A stretch of 64,000 nucleotides of DNA, taken from the NCBI GenBank assembly GCA_029260115.1, contig JAJDDW010000026.1, positions 1 through 64,000 on the forward strand. The letters are read 5' to 3'. Origin of the DNA: Phycisphaerae bacterium (GTDB taxonomy: Bacteria > Planctomycetota > Phycisphaerae > UBA1845). How positions within the stretch are numbered: position 1 is the stretch's first letter; each line of letters begins with the position of its first letter. A program made the translations under genes and the position numbers. A model generated the notes under the pieces. It saw only the letters and a list, made by a program, of their open reading frames with translations. It had not been told where the DNA came from and did not search any database. This document shows positions 53,627-62,135 of this stretch, one piece after another.

Positions 53627-56600
53627 TCATGAAACGCCAAGAAGTCCTGACTCCGTCCCTGTAGCCGGCGGTGTGAGATCTGCTTGTGAGGAGATGCCAC
53701 ACTCGCCTGTATCTTGATTTCGCTCGATAAGCAGTGAGGCGCCATCGCAATTGGATTGCGGCTTTGACTTGTCGTGTATTTGCTGTTGTTCCGCTTCCAC
53801 ATACTGAATGGCGCGTCGCTCTTCTTTTTCTTCATCACTAAGGCCTTGATGTGCTACGTCAGAAAGTGAGCCAAGTGAGTCAAATGAGCCATCAACGCTT
53901 GAAATCGCCATTTCTGGGGCAATAGCAGCGACTACTGGCTCAGTTACCTGACTCACTTTTTGCTTTTGCCCGTCATTTGTGAGCCTAGACATTGAGTCAA
54001 TTTCAACGTTTTTCGTGTCTGAGGACAGCTCAGGGCGCAATTGGCTCACTTGCCCCATGTTTGCTGATAGATAGTCCCTATGAAGATGTAGCACATAACG
54101 TCTACGCCCCTCTATGGTTTTCCTAAGCCTAAGCCGAGACGGTGATGTGCTGACTAATAGCCCCCGCTCATGCAATCGCTTGTTGAGAGTGGCAACAGTA
54201 ACAGGTATCACGTCTGTCGTTCCCGCCGCACTTTGGGCGACTTTGTAGGAGGCGTCAGGATCGAGATATATGTGGTCTTCATCAATCCACCCTACACGAA
54301 CACCTTGCGGCTCCCAGACATTGTTCAGTCCTAATGTTCGACATCGCCAGCCCCAGGCCTGTGGTTCACTAGGCTCATGTCCATTTATAGATGCGAGGTG
54401 ACATGCTCCAGACCCTAAAGCACTAGCAACCAACTCGAGGTAACGCTTAACAGGATCAACCGCTTCGTGGTGAGCTGACTGTTCGCTAGCAACATTTAGA
54501 AGGGTATCCCATACCGTAGCCTTAAGCAGCCCGACATCTACGCCAACACTTTCGGCAAACTCTATGAAATACTCCAAACCGAGGTACAGATCGGCAACTA
54601 ATTCAGGGGTTCGCTTATGTTGGCCTGACTTAGTCGCTTTGTCCCGAAGCTGCCGTATCTTTTCAGGTAGCTTCGCTTGAATATCATCATACCGGCTTGC
54701 TAGCCATTGAACGTAGGCAGACATGCATTGAGCGTACGCACCCTTGGCTGCGTTATCCTGACACTGGGTCAAGATTTCCCAATCAACCGTCTGTATTCCT
54801 ACCTCAACTATAAGCATCCTGGCTCGGATAGATTGGCCTTGGGGAATATCTTCCCCAGTAGACAGTATCAGTCCCCTAGGGTATTTCGTGGTTCGAAGCG
54901 ATGAATCAGCGCGCATACGCTGTCGCCCCGCACGGTTGCCCTGTGCACGTAGTATTCGATCCGCTTTACGATGAAAACGATTTACATCTTGCGAACTACC
55001 GCCAGGTGCAAAGTCATCGATGGTAAGTAACGCATCTTTGGCCGCAAATGCTAAAGCTTCGAGTGCATTGTCTGTACTAGACCATGACCCTGGTAAAGAT
55101 TTCGCATCCATTCGTCGTCCAAAGTGTTGCTGTGCAAGAGCGGCAATTTCAGTCTTCCCCGTGCCAGTCTGTCCACTTAAGTGAACTGAATATGAACAGT
55201 CGGGGAGCACTGCTCTGAATAATGCAGCAAAAACCGGTATCGAAACATGATGCGGTGCAACTTTGAGCATGTCGATACTCGCTTGTACAGCATTATTCCG
55301 GTCTACACCCTGTGGCGGTGATGGTAAAGCGTACTTTGCTAATTCAGGTGACAAGCTCACCTGTATGTTATTTAGTGCGCCAACTGAGCCAATTGCGCCC
55401 TCTGCATGTATGTAACACCACACGCCATCCACCAACCGCCAACCTGTGTGCTCATAAATGGTCTTGGTTGAAATATCAGGGCTCAATGTTTGAATGGCCG
55501 CGCGAGCATGATCCTTGATCGCCATCCCAGGAAAGATGATAGCGCTGCTACCAAGAATTTCGACTGGCCAATTCATTGTGCTGAAAGATGATGCGGTAAC
55601 GATGAGCTTGCTCGAGGGGCGTCCAGCAACACTTGCCTCAATCTCAAACGCCCGAGACGGTGCACCGCTACCGTCATCTCTTATGATGTCGGCTGTAATT
55701 TCAGCAGAAAAATTAGTCAATGGAACACGCATAATTCCATCGCGCGTGTCCTTGAGCCAGATAATTCCAGACGATGTGTTTTCATAGGGCACCGATCCAT
55801 CCGTGTTTTTCTTTTTACCTGTCTGCGATGGCTGAGCTGCCATCATCCGCTTAAGTGTACCGAGTTTGTATCCCAGCTTTTTAGCGGTAAGACCAAGTAC
55901 ATCATCAACATCAATCGCCCGTTGCCTTTGATCCAACGTAGCCAAGTAATCCATTATGGCTCTAGCTGATTCACGTCGATGGCCAGCGGTACTTGACAGA
56001 GTGATTCCCTCAAGCAGCTTCTTTACGTGGTATATTGAACCCGGTATCGCTTGAGCAATATGTTCCCGCCATCGGTCTATTCCGCGAATGATAACAAAAT
56101 CGTCAGGATCTAGCCCCTCCGGTAAGCGAGGTGCAACGAAGGCTTCTATTCCCACTTCATCAAGGCTTCTTAAGCAAGACTGAATCCCTGCATTGCCAGC
56201 ATCATCCGGATCTAGGCAAATAGTGATCTTTTGTACATTGCAATTTTCCATCGTCCGGACTTGGTCCCTAGACAACTGCGCCGCAGCACACGCAACTACT
56301 CGATCATCACCAGAAGCGTGTAGAACTAGAGCGTCGATCACACCTTCGACCACGATGATTTCGTTGTGCCCTGCCCGGCGTACACGGTCAAACAATAAAG
56401 GTGAACGCTTCGTTTGTTCTAGGCAATTGTCCCCATCTTTAGGGTTTGGCCATGCAAGCTTGTGAGGCTTACCACCTGGAGGAGTCTTAGTTCGTTCCGG
56501 GTAGATACCGTAAAACGTCAGAGGTCGACCGTGTTCATCGTTCCACAAGACAGTGATATACCCCTCCGCTTTGGGCCAACAGATACAAGCGTCTTGCAGG

Positions 56601-57214
56601 GCTTGGTCTCCAACACCCGAACTAGCAACGGCACGGCTAGCATCTTGGGAGCTGACATATAGTCCTAACTCGAAGAGACGTATGCTTTCATCATCAATTC
56701 CACGCTGATGAAGGTACTCACGGGCAGCCTCTCCTTCTGGCGACCATAGTGCCTGTTGCGCATACTCATGCAAGGCGCGAAGAGCAGAACGGCGATCGTC
56801 GAGCCTTCTAAGACGCTCGGCAACCGCTTGCGTTACTTCTTTTACCGGTATCTGCAAACCGGCGATTTCAAACAGCTCGCGAACAATTTGGATATAGCCT
56901 AGCCCGCGTGGGGATGTGCCAGCGCCGCCCCGTAGCTTATGAAGATACTGAATCGGGCCACCACCTACCTGACAACCAGCACACCACCACTGCATAGTTT
57001 CCGTGTTGACAACGAACGAAGTGCCAGACTGGGACTTGTGCCATGGGCAGCCACCTTTGTACTTACGGCTGCCTCGTTCTTTCCAAGCATGCTCGGGAGC
57101 GGTGTAGATGGCCTCGACACTTAAATGAGGAATTACTTCATTGTTCAGCGCATCGTGTATGGCGCAATAGTCCTCCCGGGTATTGATCGCTAAGGTTCGG
57201 CTGTTAATCGACAC
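53627..57214 (-). CDS. CHC2-TOPRIM primase fused to DUF927 helicase
   Basis: A replication protein of about 1195 residues. It has a DnaG-type CHC2 zinc finger (Cys56, His59, Cys78, Cys81 from GTG 57214). A TOPRIM primase domain has Glu290 in VVEGVIDALV and Asp335/337 in CLDPDDAG. A DUF927 helicase region has Walker A SGQTGTGKTE (681-689) and Walker B LLTIDDFAP (733-735), with RARMLIVEVG later. The acidic C-terminus is long. It should prime and unwind the element's own origin. The frame extends to 57304, but that overlaps the upstream HTH gene by 100 bases. GTG 57214 has AGGGGG 7 bases before it and overlaps the HTH stop by 11 bases, so I use that. Confidence 0.9.
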   Translation of the reverse strand: MSINSRTLAINTREDYCAIHDALNNEVIPHLSVEAIYTAPEHAWKERGSRKYKGGCPWHKSQSGTSFVVNTETMQWWCAGCQVGGGPIQYLHKLRGGAGTSPRGLGYIQIVRELFEIAGLQIPVKEVTQAVAERLRRLDDRRSALRALHEYAQQALWSPEGEAAREYLHQRGIDDESIRLFELGLYVSSQDASRAVASSGVGDQALQDACICWPKAEGYITVLWNDEHGRPLTFYGIYPERTKTPPGGKPHKLAWPNPKDGDNCLEQTKRSPLLFDRVRRAGHNEIIVVEGVIDALVLHASGDDRVVACAAAQLSRDQVRTMENCNVQKITICLDPDDAGNAGIQSCLRSLDEVGIEAFVAPRLPEGLDPDDFVIIRGIDRWREHIAQAIPGSIYHVKKLLEGITLSSTAGHRRESARAIMDYLATLDQRQRAIDVDDVLGLTAKKLGYKLGTLKRMMAAQPSQTGKKKNTDGSVPYENTSSGIIWLKDTRDGIMRVPLTNFSAEITADIIRDDGSGAPSRAFEIEASVAGRPSSKLIVTASSFSTMNWPVEILGSSAIIFPGMAIKDHARAAIQTLSPDISTKTIYEHTGWRLVDGVWCYIHAEGAIGSVGALNNIQVSLSPELAKYALPSPPQGVDRNNAVQASIDMLKVAPHHVSIPVFAALFRAVLPDCSYSVHLSGQTGTGKTEIAALAQQHFGRRMDAKSLPGSWSSTDNALEALAFAAKDALLTIDDFAPGGSSQDVNRFHRKADRILRAQGNRAGRQRMRADSSLRTTKYPRGLILSTGEDIPQGQSIRARMLIVEVGIQTVDWEILTQCQDNAAKGAYAQCMSAYVQWLASRYDDIQAKLPEKIRQLRDKATKSGQHKRTPELVADLYLGLEYFIEFAESVGVDVGLLKATVWDTLLNVASEQSAHHEAVDPVKRYLELVASALGSGACHLASINGHEPSEPQAWGWRCRTLGLNNVWEPQGVRVGWIDEDHIYLDPDASYKVAQSAAGTTDVIPVTVATLNKRLHERGLLVSTSPSRLRLRKTIEGRRRYVLHLHRDYLSANMGQVSQLRPELSSDTKNVEIDSMSRLTNDGQKQKVSQVTEPVVAAIAPEMAISSVDGSFDSLGSLSDVAHQGLSDEEKEERRAIQYVEAEQQQIHDKSKPQSNCDGASLLIERNQDTGECGISSQADLTPPATGTESGLLGVS

Positions 57215-57410
57215 AAGCCACCCCCTCTCTACCCTTGGCATCTTGAATAAATTTCTCAAGGTCACGACGGTCAATCCGTACCGAGTGACCGAAGCGCACA
57301 GCATTCAGCTGATTTGTTTTCACTAAAGTGAACATCGTCCGTTCGGATACCTGTAAAATTTCACTGGCCTGCTTATACGTCAACAACTTCGGAATGAATT
57401 TGTCATTCAT
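57204..57410 (-). CDS. Excisionase-like HTH protein
   Basis: A 68-residue protein with the HTH_17/excisionase pattern: LTYKQASEILQVSERTMFTLVKTNQLNAVRFGHSVRIDRRDLEKFI. This is a winged helix that binds DNA and typically directs excision or regulates integrase and replication genes. Its start overlaps the stop of the upstream gene (ATGA), and its end overlaps the primase start, so three genes are translationally coupled. Confidence 0.88.
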   Translation of the reverse strand: MNDKFIPKLLTYKQASEILQVSERTMFTLVKTNQLNAVRFGHSVRIDRRDLEKFIQDAKGREGVACVD

Positions 57411-57940
57411 AATTGGCCTCCACCCAAATCGCCATCTACTTCGTCCGTAGAAGTAGTTGTCGTATCACCAAGTGAAAATGTAGATGTTTTTTTACTGACC
57501 AATATTGACAAGAATCTCACAAGACAGCTTAACACATAGGCCTTGCAGGATTTCATGACTATGCGATTGCCCTGCCGGCATGCATCATCCACTCGCTTAA
57601 CCCACTTGAATAGACTAGAAATCGTTCGTGGTCGCTCTTTGCGACACCCACCATTAACTGTTGGATTGTTCCGCGCACTTTCGTTAGTAGTTAATCGATG
57701 GACACGCCGTTCTTCAAGAACTGCTATCATTTGATCGAAACGTACGGCGTGCGAGACTCTTCCGCATCGTCGTAGCCTCCGACTAGAACCGCGCAACAAT
57801 TCTTGAAGACCGCAATCGTGTGAATCCGCCTCATCTAGAGGACTAACCGTATTGATAAGATTGACTTTAAGGCCGTCTTGTACCCCGCAGAATAAAAAAC
57901 GGTAGAATTGCGTAGCCAGATTTTTTTTGTATAATAACAT
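57407..57940 (-). CDS. Unknown protein coupled to the excisionase/primase operon
   Basis: A 177-codon frame with no recognised family. Its stop overlaps the HTH start by 4 bases (ATGA), which supports it being translated. The middle has a basic region (RGSSRRLRRCGRV) and a helical stretch SSLFKWVKRVDDAC. The end is Thr/Asp-rich. The start is uncertain: the first ATG at 57940 has no strong ribosome site. It is low in similarity to anything I know and could be partly spurious at the N-terminus. Confidence 0.45.
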   Translation of the reverse strand: MLLYKKNLATQFYRFLFCGVQDGLKVNLINTVSPLDEADSHDCGLQELLRGSSRRLRRCGRVSHAVRFDQMIAVLEERRVHRLTTNESARNNPTVNGGCRKERPRTISSLFKWVKRVDDACRQGNRIVMKSCKAYVLSCLVRFLSILVSKKTSTFSLGDTTTTSTDEVDGDLGGGQL

Positions 57941-58025
57941 ATGTTAAGTACCTTTGTTTTTCTGCGGGGTGTCTTTGCAGAGACATCCCGCAACTTTTTC
58001 ACTTACAACATTCAGATCTCTCGAT

Positions 58026-58262
58026 TCAACAAGGGTTATTCGTATCGGGAGGCTCAGAATTCCGTCCCGAAGGGTTTCCAGAGCGACATTGGACCGAATT
58101 TATCGCGGCTTCAATGGCAGCGAGTTGATCCACGCTAAAAAGCCGCATAATTCCTGCACGCCCTCGTTCCTGAATTCTCGACTTAGCGAGGGCATAATCA
58201 ACGCGAGAACGCGACACGTCGAATTTTCGGGCAAGCTCGCCAGTAGTTAGTAATTGTGCCAT
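58026..58262 (-). CDS. Small MerR/HTH-type DNA-binding protein
   Basis: About 78 residues from ATG 58262 (TTGGAG 7 bases upstream; earlier ATG at 58325 less likely). It has LLTTGELARKFDVSRSRVDYALAKSRIQERGRAGIMRLFSVDQLAAIEAAI, a winged HTH of the MerR/excisionase kind. It lies just left of a cluster of ATCACCGGTGAT palindromes (58351-58440), so it is a good candidate to bind them and regulate the element's operons. Confidence 0.8.
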   Translation of the reverse strand: MAQLLTTGELARKFDVSRSRVDYALAKSRIQERGRAGIMRLFSVDQLAAIEAAINSVQCRSGNPSGRNSEPPDTNNPC

Positions 58263-58350
58263 TTGTCGACTCCAAAAAGTTTTTTCTACGTAGTCAAATA
58301 TGCAAACGTTATGCGAGATGTACAAGAGTCAAATGAGTTAGCGGTCAGCC

Positions 58351-58440
58351 ATATCACCGCGTATCACCGGTGAAACACGGACAGGGTTGAGCAATGGCTT
58401 GTTTTTGAATGTAAATATCACCGGTGATATTCACGGTGAA
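58351..58440. promoter_or_regulatory. Cluster of TATCACCGGTGATA operator-like palindromes
   Basis: The region holds a perfect 18-bp palindrome AATATCACCGGTGATATT (58414-58431) and a near copy TATCACCGGTGAAA (58362-58375). There is also a half site ATATCACCG (58351-58359) and an overlapping TTCAC-G-GTGAA (58430-58440). This is the layout of repressor operators, located upstream of the HTH gene at 58262 and just downstream of the 282-residue gene. Confidence 0.7.
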
Positions 58441-58470
58441 ATGGAGATTATATTGTTAGGACTACGTATA

Positions 58471-59319
58471 TTAAGTTTTCTTGAGGGTCGGTTTGTAATA
58501 ATAGATACGACCATTATTTTCTTTTCGCCACATACGACCATCTCGGTCTATACCGCACATACCGTTTGCACATCTTTCTTTACTGAACTTAGAATTACGA
58601 GCCTGAGTTAAATAGCTGCTACTTCCAGAATTTTTTTCGTAATTCGCAGCATGCTTCGGTGTAAGCCAATCCATGGTCGAACTTGATAAACTTGGAATAT
58701 TTTCTTGCCAATCGTCTGATGAACACTGTCCTAGTTTGTCTTCTGATGATACCGGTGTGTCATTACAAATTGCGCCGACTCTCACTGAACAACGTGTCGG
58801 TAAAGCTCCAGCTATCTGTAACATTTGATTTATTCGGCTAAAAGTACCTTGCGACGCAAGCACATCTGACCCACCAATTTTTTTAATATCGTCAATTATT
58901 ACCTCGATCGGGAGAGCGTTGTATGGAACAAGATCGATTTCATGTCTTTGCACTAATCTCACCAAGAGTGGAATGATTTCTCGCTCGAACGAGGCAATAG
59001 GAGTTAAGAGCTCGTCGAAACTCTTCCCAAACAGATTGCTTACAGCATCCATTACCCTATCTCGAGCCTTAATGGCGTAGCCAGGAGGTGACTCTATACT
59101 CAACGCCCGAACCTGTTTTGGAAACAACTCTTCGCACTGCATGATGAAGTTGTCATCTATGATGGTTTCCTGTCCGCTTGGAAACAGGGCAGATTGAGAG
59201 TTTTCTTGCGATAAAGAATTTACTTGCAAGTGAAGCCAGTTTGCCAAGAGCAACAGACACTCAGCATGCCGGAATTCCTCGTGGCCAACTGGCGGAACTT
59301 GATTCGGGGCTGTAGTCAC
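58471..59319 (-). CDS. Unknown element protein with C-terminal DNA-binding-like segment
   Basis: A 282-residue protein of no known family. The N-terminal ~200 residues are mixed helical (FDELLTPIASFEREIIPLLVRLVQRHEID; QGTFSRINQMLQIAGALP). The C-terminal part has DWLTPKHAANYEKNSGSSSYLTQARNSK and GIDRDGRMWRKENNGRIYYYK, similar in style to excisionase/MerR wHTH domains (a helix-turn-helix then a basic wing). It lies at the head of the minus-strand operon, with the operator cluster downstream. A regulatory or excision role is possible. Confidence 0.65.
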   Translation of the reverse strand: MTTAPNQVPPVGHEEFRHAECLLLLANWLHLQVNSLSQENSQSALFPSGQETIIDDNFIMQCEELFPKQVRALSIESPPGYAIKARDRVMDAVSNLFGKSFDELLTPIASFEREIIPLLVRLVQRHEIDLVPYNALPIEVIIDDIKKIGGSDVLASQGTFSRINQMLQIAGALPTRCSVRVGAICNDTPVSSEDKLGQCSSDDWQENIPSLSSSTMDWLTPKHAANYEKNSGSSSYLTQARNSKFSKERCANGMCGIDRDGRMWRKENNGRIYYYKPTLKKT

Positions 59320-59760
59320 TAGTATTTACAATCCTGCATTTGAAGCTCTTTTGAGCGTTGCAAATCGTATTGCATAGACGTCCAGCATATACGATAGCAG
59401 TTTGGAGGATTTGGGGCCAATACTCAACATGATTTACATCCTGATACTGCAATCAAAAACGTGTCCCTTAGCAAATTTCACAAGCTCTTGGAAAGCCCTG
59501 TTCTCCGGGTTGGAGCTTCCATATTACGATCAATCCAACGAGTACCAACTGGCCTAGAGAGTCGCTAGGAACGATATTTTCGCTCATTCACCTCAAGTGC
59601 AGGCGTTCACGAATATTTGATTCTCAGTTTTGATAAACATGGTTAGAGGCTTGAATGAATTGTGAATTCCTACAATCGATCTTGCATTCGCATGAAAAAT
59701 GAACGCCCAAGTGATTTCGCCGAAACAATATGCGATCCTTCACGTGCCAAAGTTCTGCAC
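59320..59760. other. Gene-free region in the element
   Basis: About 440 bases of AT-rich sequence (relative to its surroundings) between two minus-strand genes. It has no recognisable ORF or RNA. Confidence 0.4.
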
Positions 59761-60081
59761 TCACTGCGTTTCTTCAATCTTCGTTATACAAGCTTTCTGC
59801 CTACGCTGTTCTCTATCCTTGCGTACGTTGCCTGCCAATTGTCCATGATCAGATAGCTCGTCGCGATACCGATCGATTTCTACAATCAGGCTCTCGACTG
59901 CTGCACGGTCAGCTTCACTCTCCACATATGACCGCAGCTGCTCGACGCGCCGCAGGTGATCGGTCAGTTCGCGGCATGTCGCTAAAATACCACGATGGCT
60001 GCGCTTGAGCTTTGCGGACGGTATTGTTTGCTGAAGCAAGGTCAGACGAGTCTCGAGATGCGGGCTAACACCAGTTGCCAT
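59761..60081 (-). CDS. Small coiled-coil protein
   Basis: 106 residues, highly helical and charged (HLETRLTLLQQTIPSAKL, CRELTDHLRRVEQLRSYVESEADRAAVESLI, a basic tail). No family known. Its start lies 17 bases inside the end of the upstream gene, so the two are coupled. It may form a complex with that gene product. Confidence 0.6.
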   Translation of the reverse strand: MATGVSPHLETRLTLLQQTIPSAKLKRSHRGILATCRELTDHLRRVEQLRSYVESEADRAAVESLIVEIDRYRDELSDHGQLAGNVRKDREQRRQKACITKIEETQ

Positions 60082-60475
60082 TTGATTCCCTCATGTAATG
60101 GAAACACTCCAGTCTCTTTTTTTCTAATTCAGCTAGTGTCATGCCTCCAATAATAATCCGGTCTGGTCGTTTTTCTTCTTCTATCTCACATGATGTCAGC
60201 CACTCAGGTTTCGGGCTTGCTTGCCCAGCCGCCGCATCACGAATTGCATCCGAGAGCCACTTTGCATTTCCGATGGGAATGATGAAAGATCGTTTGGATG
60301 GATACCACACATGTAAACGCCGGTGATTATTCCAAGTTCTTAGGCGGACATAAGTCCGTCCTCCGTGCTGACGACGATTGACCAATACGGTTCGCCATTC
60401 ATCCCAGGGAACCGCAGCCATGAATTCATCTACGGTCTTGAGTATTGAACTTTTTTGAGTGGAACGTGCGGTCAT
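60065..60475 (-). CDS. Unknown small element protein
   Basis: 136 residues with a good CGGAGG ribosome site 8 bases before ATG 60475. It has a helix FMAAVPWDEWRTVLVN, a beta-rich core (TYVRLRTWNNHRRLHVWYPSKRSFIIPIGNAKWLSDAI) and a C-terminal helix. It could be a small nucleic-acid-binding protein, but no family is recognised. It sits next to the iteron-like region and so may be an initiator or regulator. Confidence 0.65.
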   Translation of the reverse strand: MTARSTQKSSILKTVDEFMAAVPWDEWRTVLVNRRQHGGRTYVRLRTWNNHRRLHVWYPSKRSFIIPIGNAKWLSDAIRDAAAGQASPKPEWLTSCEIEEEKRPDRIIIGGMTLAELEKKRLECFHYMRESNGNWC

Positions 60476-61192
60476 TTTGAAGCCTCCGTGCTTCTAATGC
60501 GTGTCGTTTCAACGGCATTAATCTTATCACACGACAATTGTCCACGCAATGTGTCCCCTATCCCCACGTTAAAAAAATTGGTATTCGTTAACGCGCAATA
60601 GTGTGTCGATTCACCTTGTTTTGAAGGCCTATAGTTACTATTTGCAACTCGGTGCATCGCTTTGCATGGCAATGCGTCCCTTTGCAATACGGCACTTGTT
60701 TAAGTACTTACGAGATCCACAGTACCCCGGCCATCGCTGAGATACTGACCAACCGTAGACTTGCAATATCGACGCTGATAATTAACACACAAGCTCCACA
60801 GCTATCCACCCGCACAGATATTTCTAACACGGTTAAGCACCATCTCCGCAAGCGTTTCCTGACAAAGTCTTGACACCCCTCTCATCGTCGAGCTATTCAT
60901 CGTGGGATTTTGAATCCCCGGCGACTGCGGAATCAACCGTTTCGCTGGGTCGATCCTTGCCCAACTTACCGGATCGTAGCAGTGAACCGATAAGAATCGC
61001 AGCCGCATCGCACTCTGTTAGGTACTTTGGGGTCTTCGCGCTCCCATGAGCAATCCCAAATCCATCGACGAGACCATCTTCGAAGAATCGACCGCAAACG
61101 TCACGCCTTGCCGATGATATCCGCACATAGCAAAGGCATGTCCACGGCTGTCACAGCAGCGTTTACGAGCGTTCACTACCGCATAGGCATAC
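60476..61192. other. Gene-poor region with iteron-like repeats and AT-rich stretch
   Basis: About 717 bases between the 136-residue gene and the Xre gene. It contains the candidate origin described separately (60535-60810). Frames here (for example 60472-60687 and 60893-61126 on the minus strand) are weak. The first overlaps the repeats. The second has a plausible AAAILIGSLLRSGKLGKD helix but no ribosome site I can support. Confidence 0.45.
60535..60810. other. Candidate replication origin: AT-rich stretch, 20-bp iterons, DnaA-box-like sites
   Basis: Three direct repeats beginning TTTGCA start at 60641, 60661 and 60681, exactly 20 bases apart. A fourth degenerate copy (CTTGCAATATCG) begins at 60760. 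To the left is an AT-rich stretch (TTAAAAAAATTGGTATT, about 60569-60585). DnaA-box-like sequences TTGTCCACG (about 60538) and CTATCCACC (60802-60810) each match 7 of 9 positions of TTATCCACA. Iterons spaced by two helical turns beside an AT-rich region fit an initiator-dependent origin for the element's primase/helicase. This is a proposal only; the repeats could also be operators. Confidence 0.45.
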
Positions 61193-61492
61193 ATGGATAC
61201 TGTTGTCGTCGACATCAAGCGAATCCGCATGGTGCTGACCATGTTTGCTATTACCCAAGGCGAGCTAGCACGTGCATCCAACACAAGCACAGCGATGGTC
61301 AGCCTGATACTCGCTGGCCAGAAACGTCCGTCAATTCGAACGGCTGTCGCGATTGCGCATGGCGTTGAGAAGTTACTGACCGACAACCACCGATTGGACA
61401 CAGCATTCTTCATCAAGAGCGAGAGGACAACTATCGCAACTCCGCCTGCCACGGCTGAGCCGCCGCGCATTCGGCGACCTCCGCGCCGCTAG
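61193..61492 (+). CDS. Xre-family HTH regulator
   Basis: A 99-residue protein with a Cro/C1-type helix-turn-helix: RMVLTMFAITQGELARASNTSTAMVSLILAGQKRPSIRTAVAIAHGVEKLL. The tail is Pro/Arg-rich. It is the only plus-strand gene of the element region and sits in the GC-rich part of the window. Weak ribosome site. Could regulate the adjacent minus-strand genes. Confidence 0.75.
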   Translation: MDTVVVDIKRIRMVLTMFAITQGELARASNTSTAMVSLILAGQKRPSIRTAVAIAHGVEKLLTDNHRLDTAFFIKSERTTIATPPATAEPPRIRRPPRR

Positions 61493-61680
61493 TCCACCGA
61501 CTGCGAAGCCCGCTCCTCCTGTTCGTCCCAAGCCAATTCATCTACGCCGGTACGCGAGTCCAGGATATAGAACGTGGCGTTGCCATCTACCTCCCTAAAG
61601 GCGACCTGCTTTCCGTGCGCAGCCAGCATGTGCAGCAGGCTTGCGCAGTTCTTCGCGGCAATCCAAAGCGCTTCCTCCAT
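61489..61680 (-). CDS. Small unknown protein, overlapping the preceding ORF
   Basis: 63 residues (EEALWIAAKNCASLLHMLAAHGKQVAFREVDGNATFYILDSR, acidic end). The frame overlaps the upstream one by 86 bases. The upstream protein ends with an odd Arg/Ala tail, so one reading is that the two were a single protein split by a frameshift. The other is that this is a coupled second gene. No family recognised. Confidence 0.4.
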   Translation of the reverse strand: MEEALWIAAKNCASLLHMLAAHGKQVAFREVDGNATFYILDSRTGVDELAWDEQEERASQSVD

Positions 61681-61972
61681 CGCGTGGCTGGTTCATCGCA
61701 TGTCTATACACCAGATCCTGGGCGAAATTGCCGATGTCGTTCCAGCGGACACCGACATTCATCGCATTCTCGAGCATCGTCTGGAAGACGTCGAACACAT
61801 CGTGATACTCCTGTTCCCGCGCCCAGTAGTCTTCGTCTTCCCATGTCCAATCGCCTTCGACGGTGACCTTGTTGGAAGTTTCGCCGTCATGGTCCAGCCG
61901 GTGCGGAACCTGTTCTTCGTGTTCCGTCGGAGCTTCTGTCTCTGGTTTTGAATCTCTCTGTTGCTTTGCCAT
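61595..61972 (-). CDS. Small acidic unknown protein
   Basis: About 125 residues from ATG 61972 (AAGGTGGTG 8 bases upstream). It is rich in Glu, Asp, His and Gln, with a helical part (YHDVFDVFQTMLENAMNVGVRWNDIGNFAQDLVYRHAM). No family recognised. The last 28 residues lie in the overlap with the next frame and look out of character, hinting at a frameshift. Codon use is GC-rich like its neighbours. Confidence 0.5.
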   Translation of the reverse strand: MAKQQRDSKPETEAPTEHEEQVPHRLDHDGETSNKVTVEGDWTWEDEDYWAREQEYHDVFDVFQTMLENAMNVGVRWNDIGNFAQDLVYRHAMNQPRDGGSALDCREELRKPAAHAGCARKAGRL

Positions 61973-62135
61973 GTCACACCACCTTTCACTATTCTCTCCG
62001 GCTACTTGAAAACACACGGCGGAAGAATCAGACGAGCAACGACGGCCCGCCTTGGTAGTGAAATTAGGGTGTGGAGCTACGATGTGGTGGGTTTCAGGTT
62101 CCGCCGCCGCGATTGGCTCTGCGGCATCTGGCTCC

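Noticed and set aside
60472-60687. Minus-strand ORF starting upstream of the 136-residue gene
   Set aside because: It runs through the 20-bp repeats and has no supporting motif. The ATGA overlap alone is weak evidence.
60893-60930. GATTTTGAATCCCCGG as a possible copy of the tmRNA 3' end (attR)
   Set aside because: Only about 10 of 18 bases match and the GC-rich stem is not preserved, so it is not a convincing att site.
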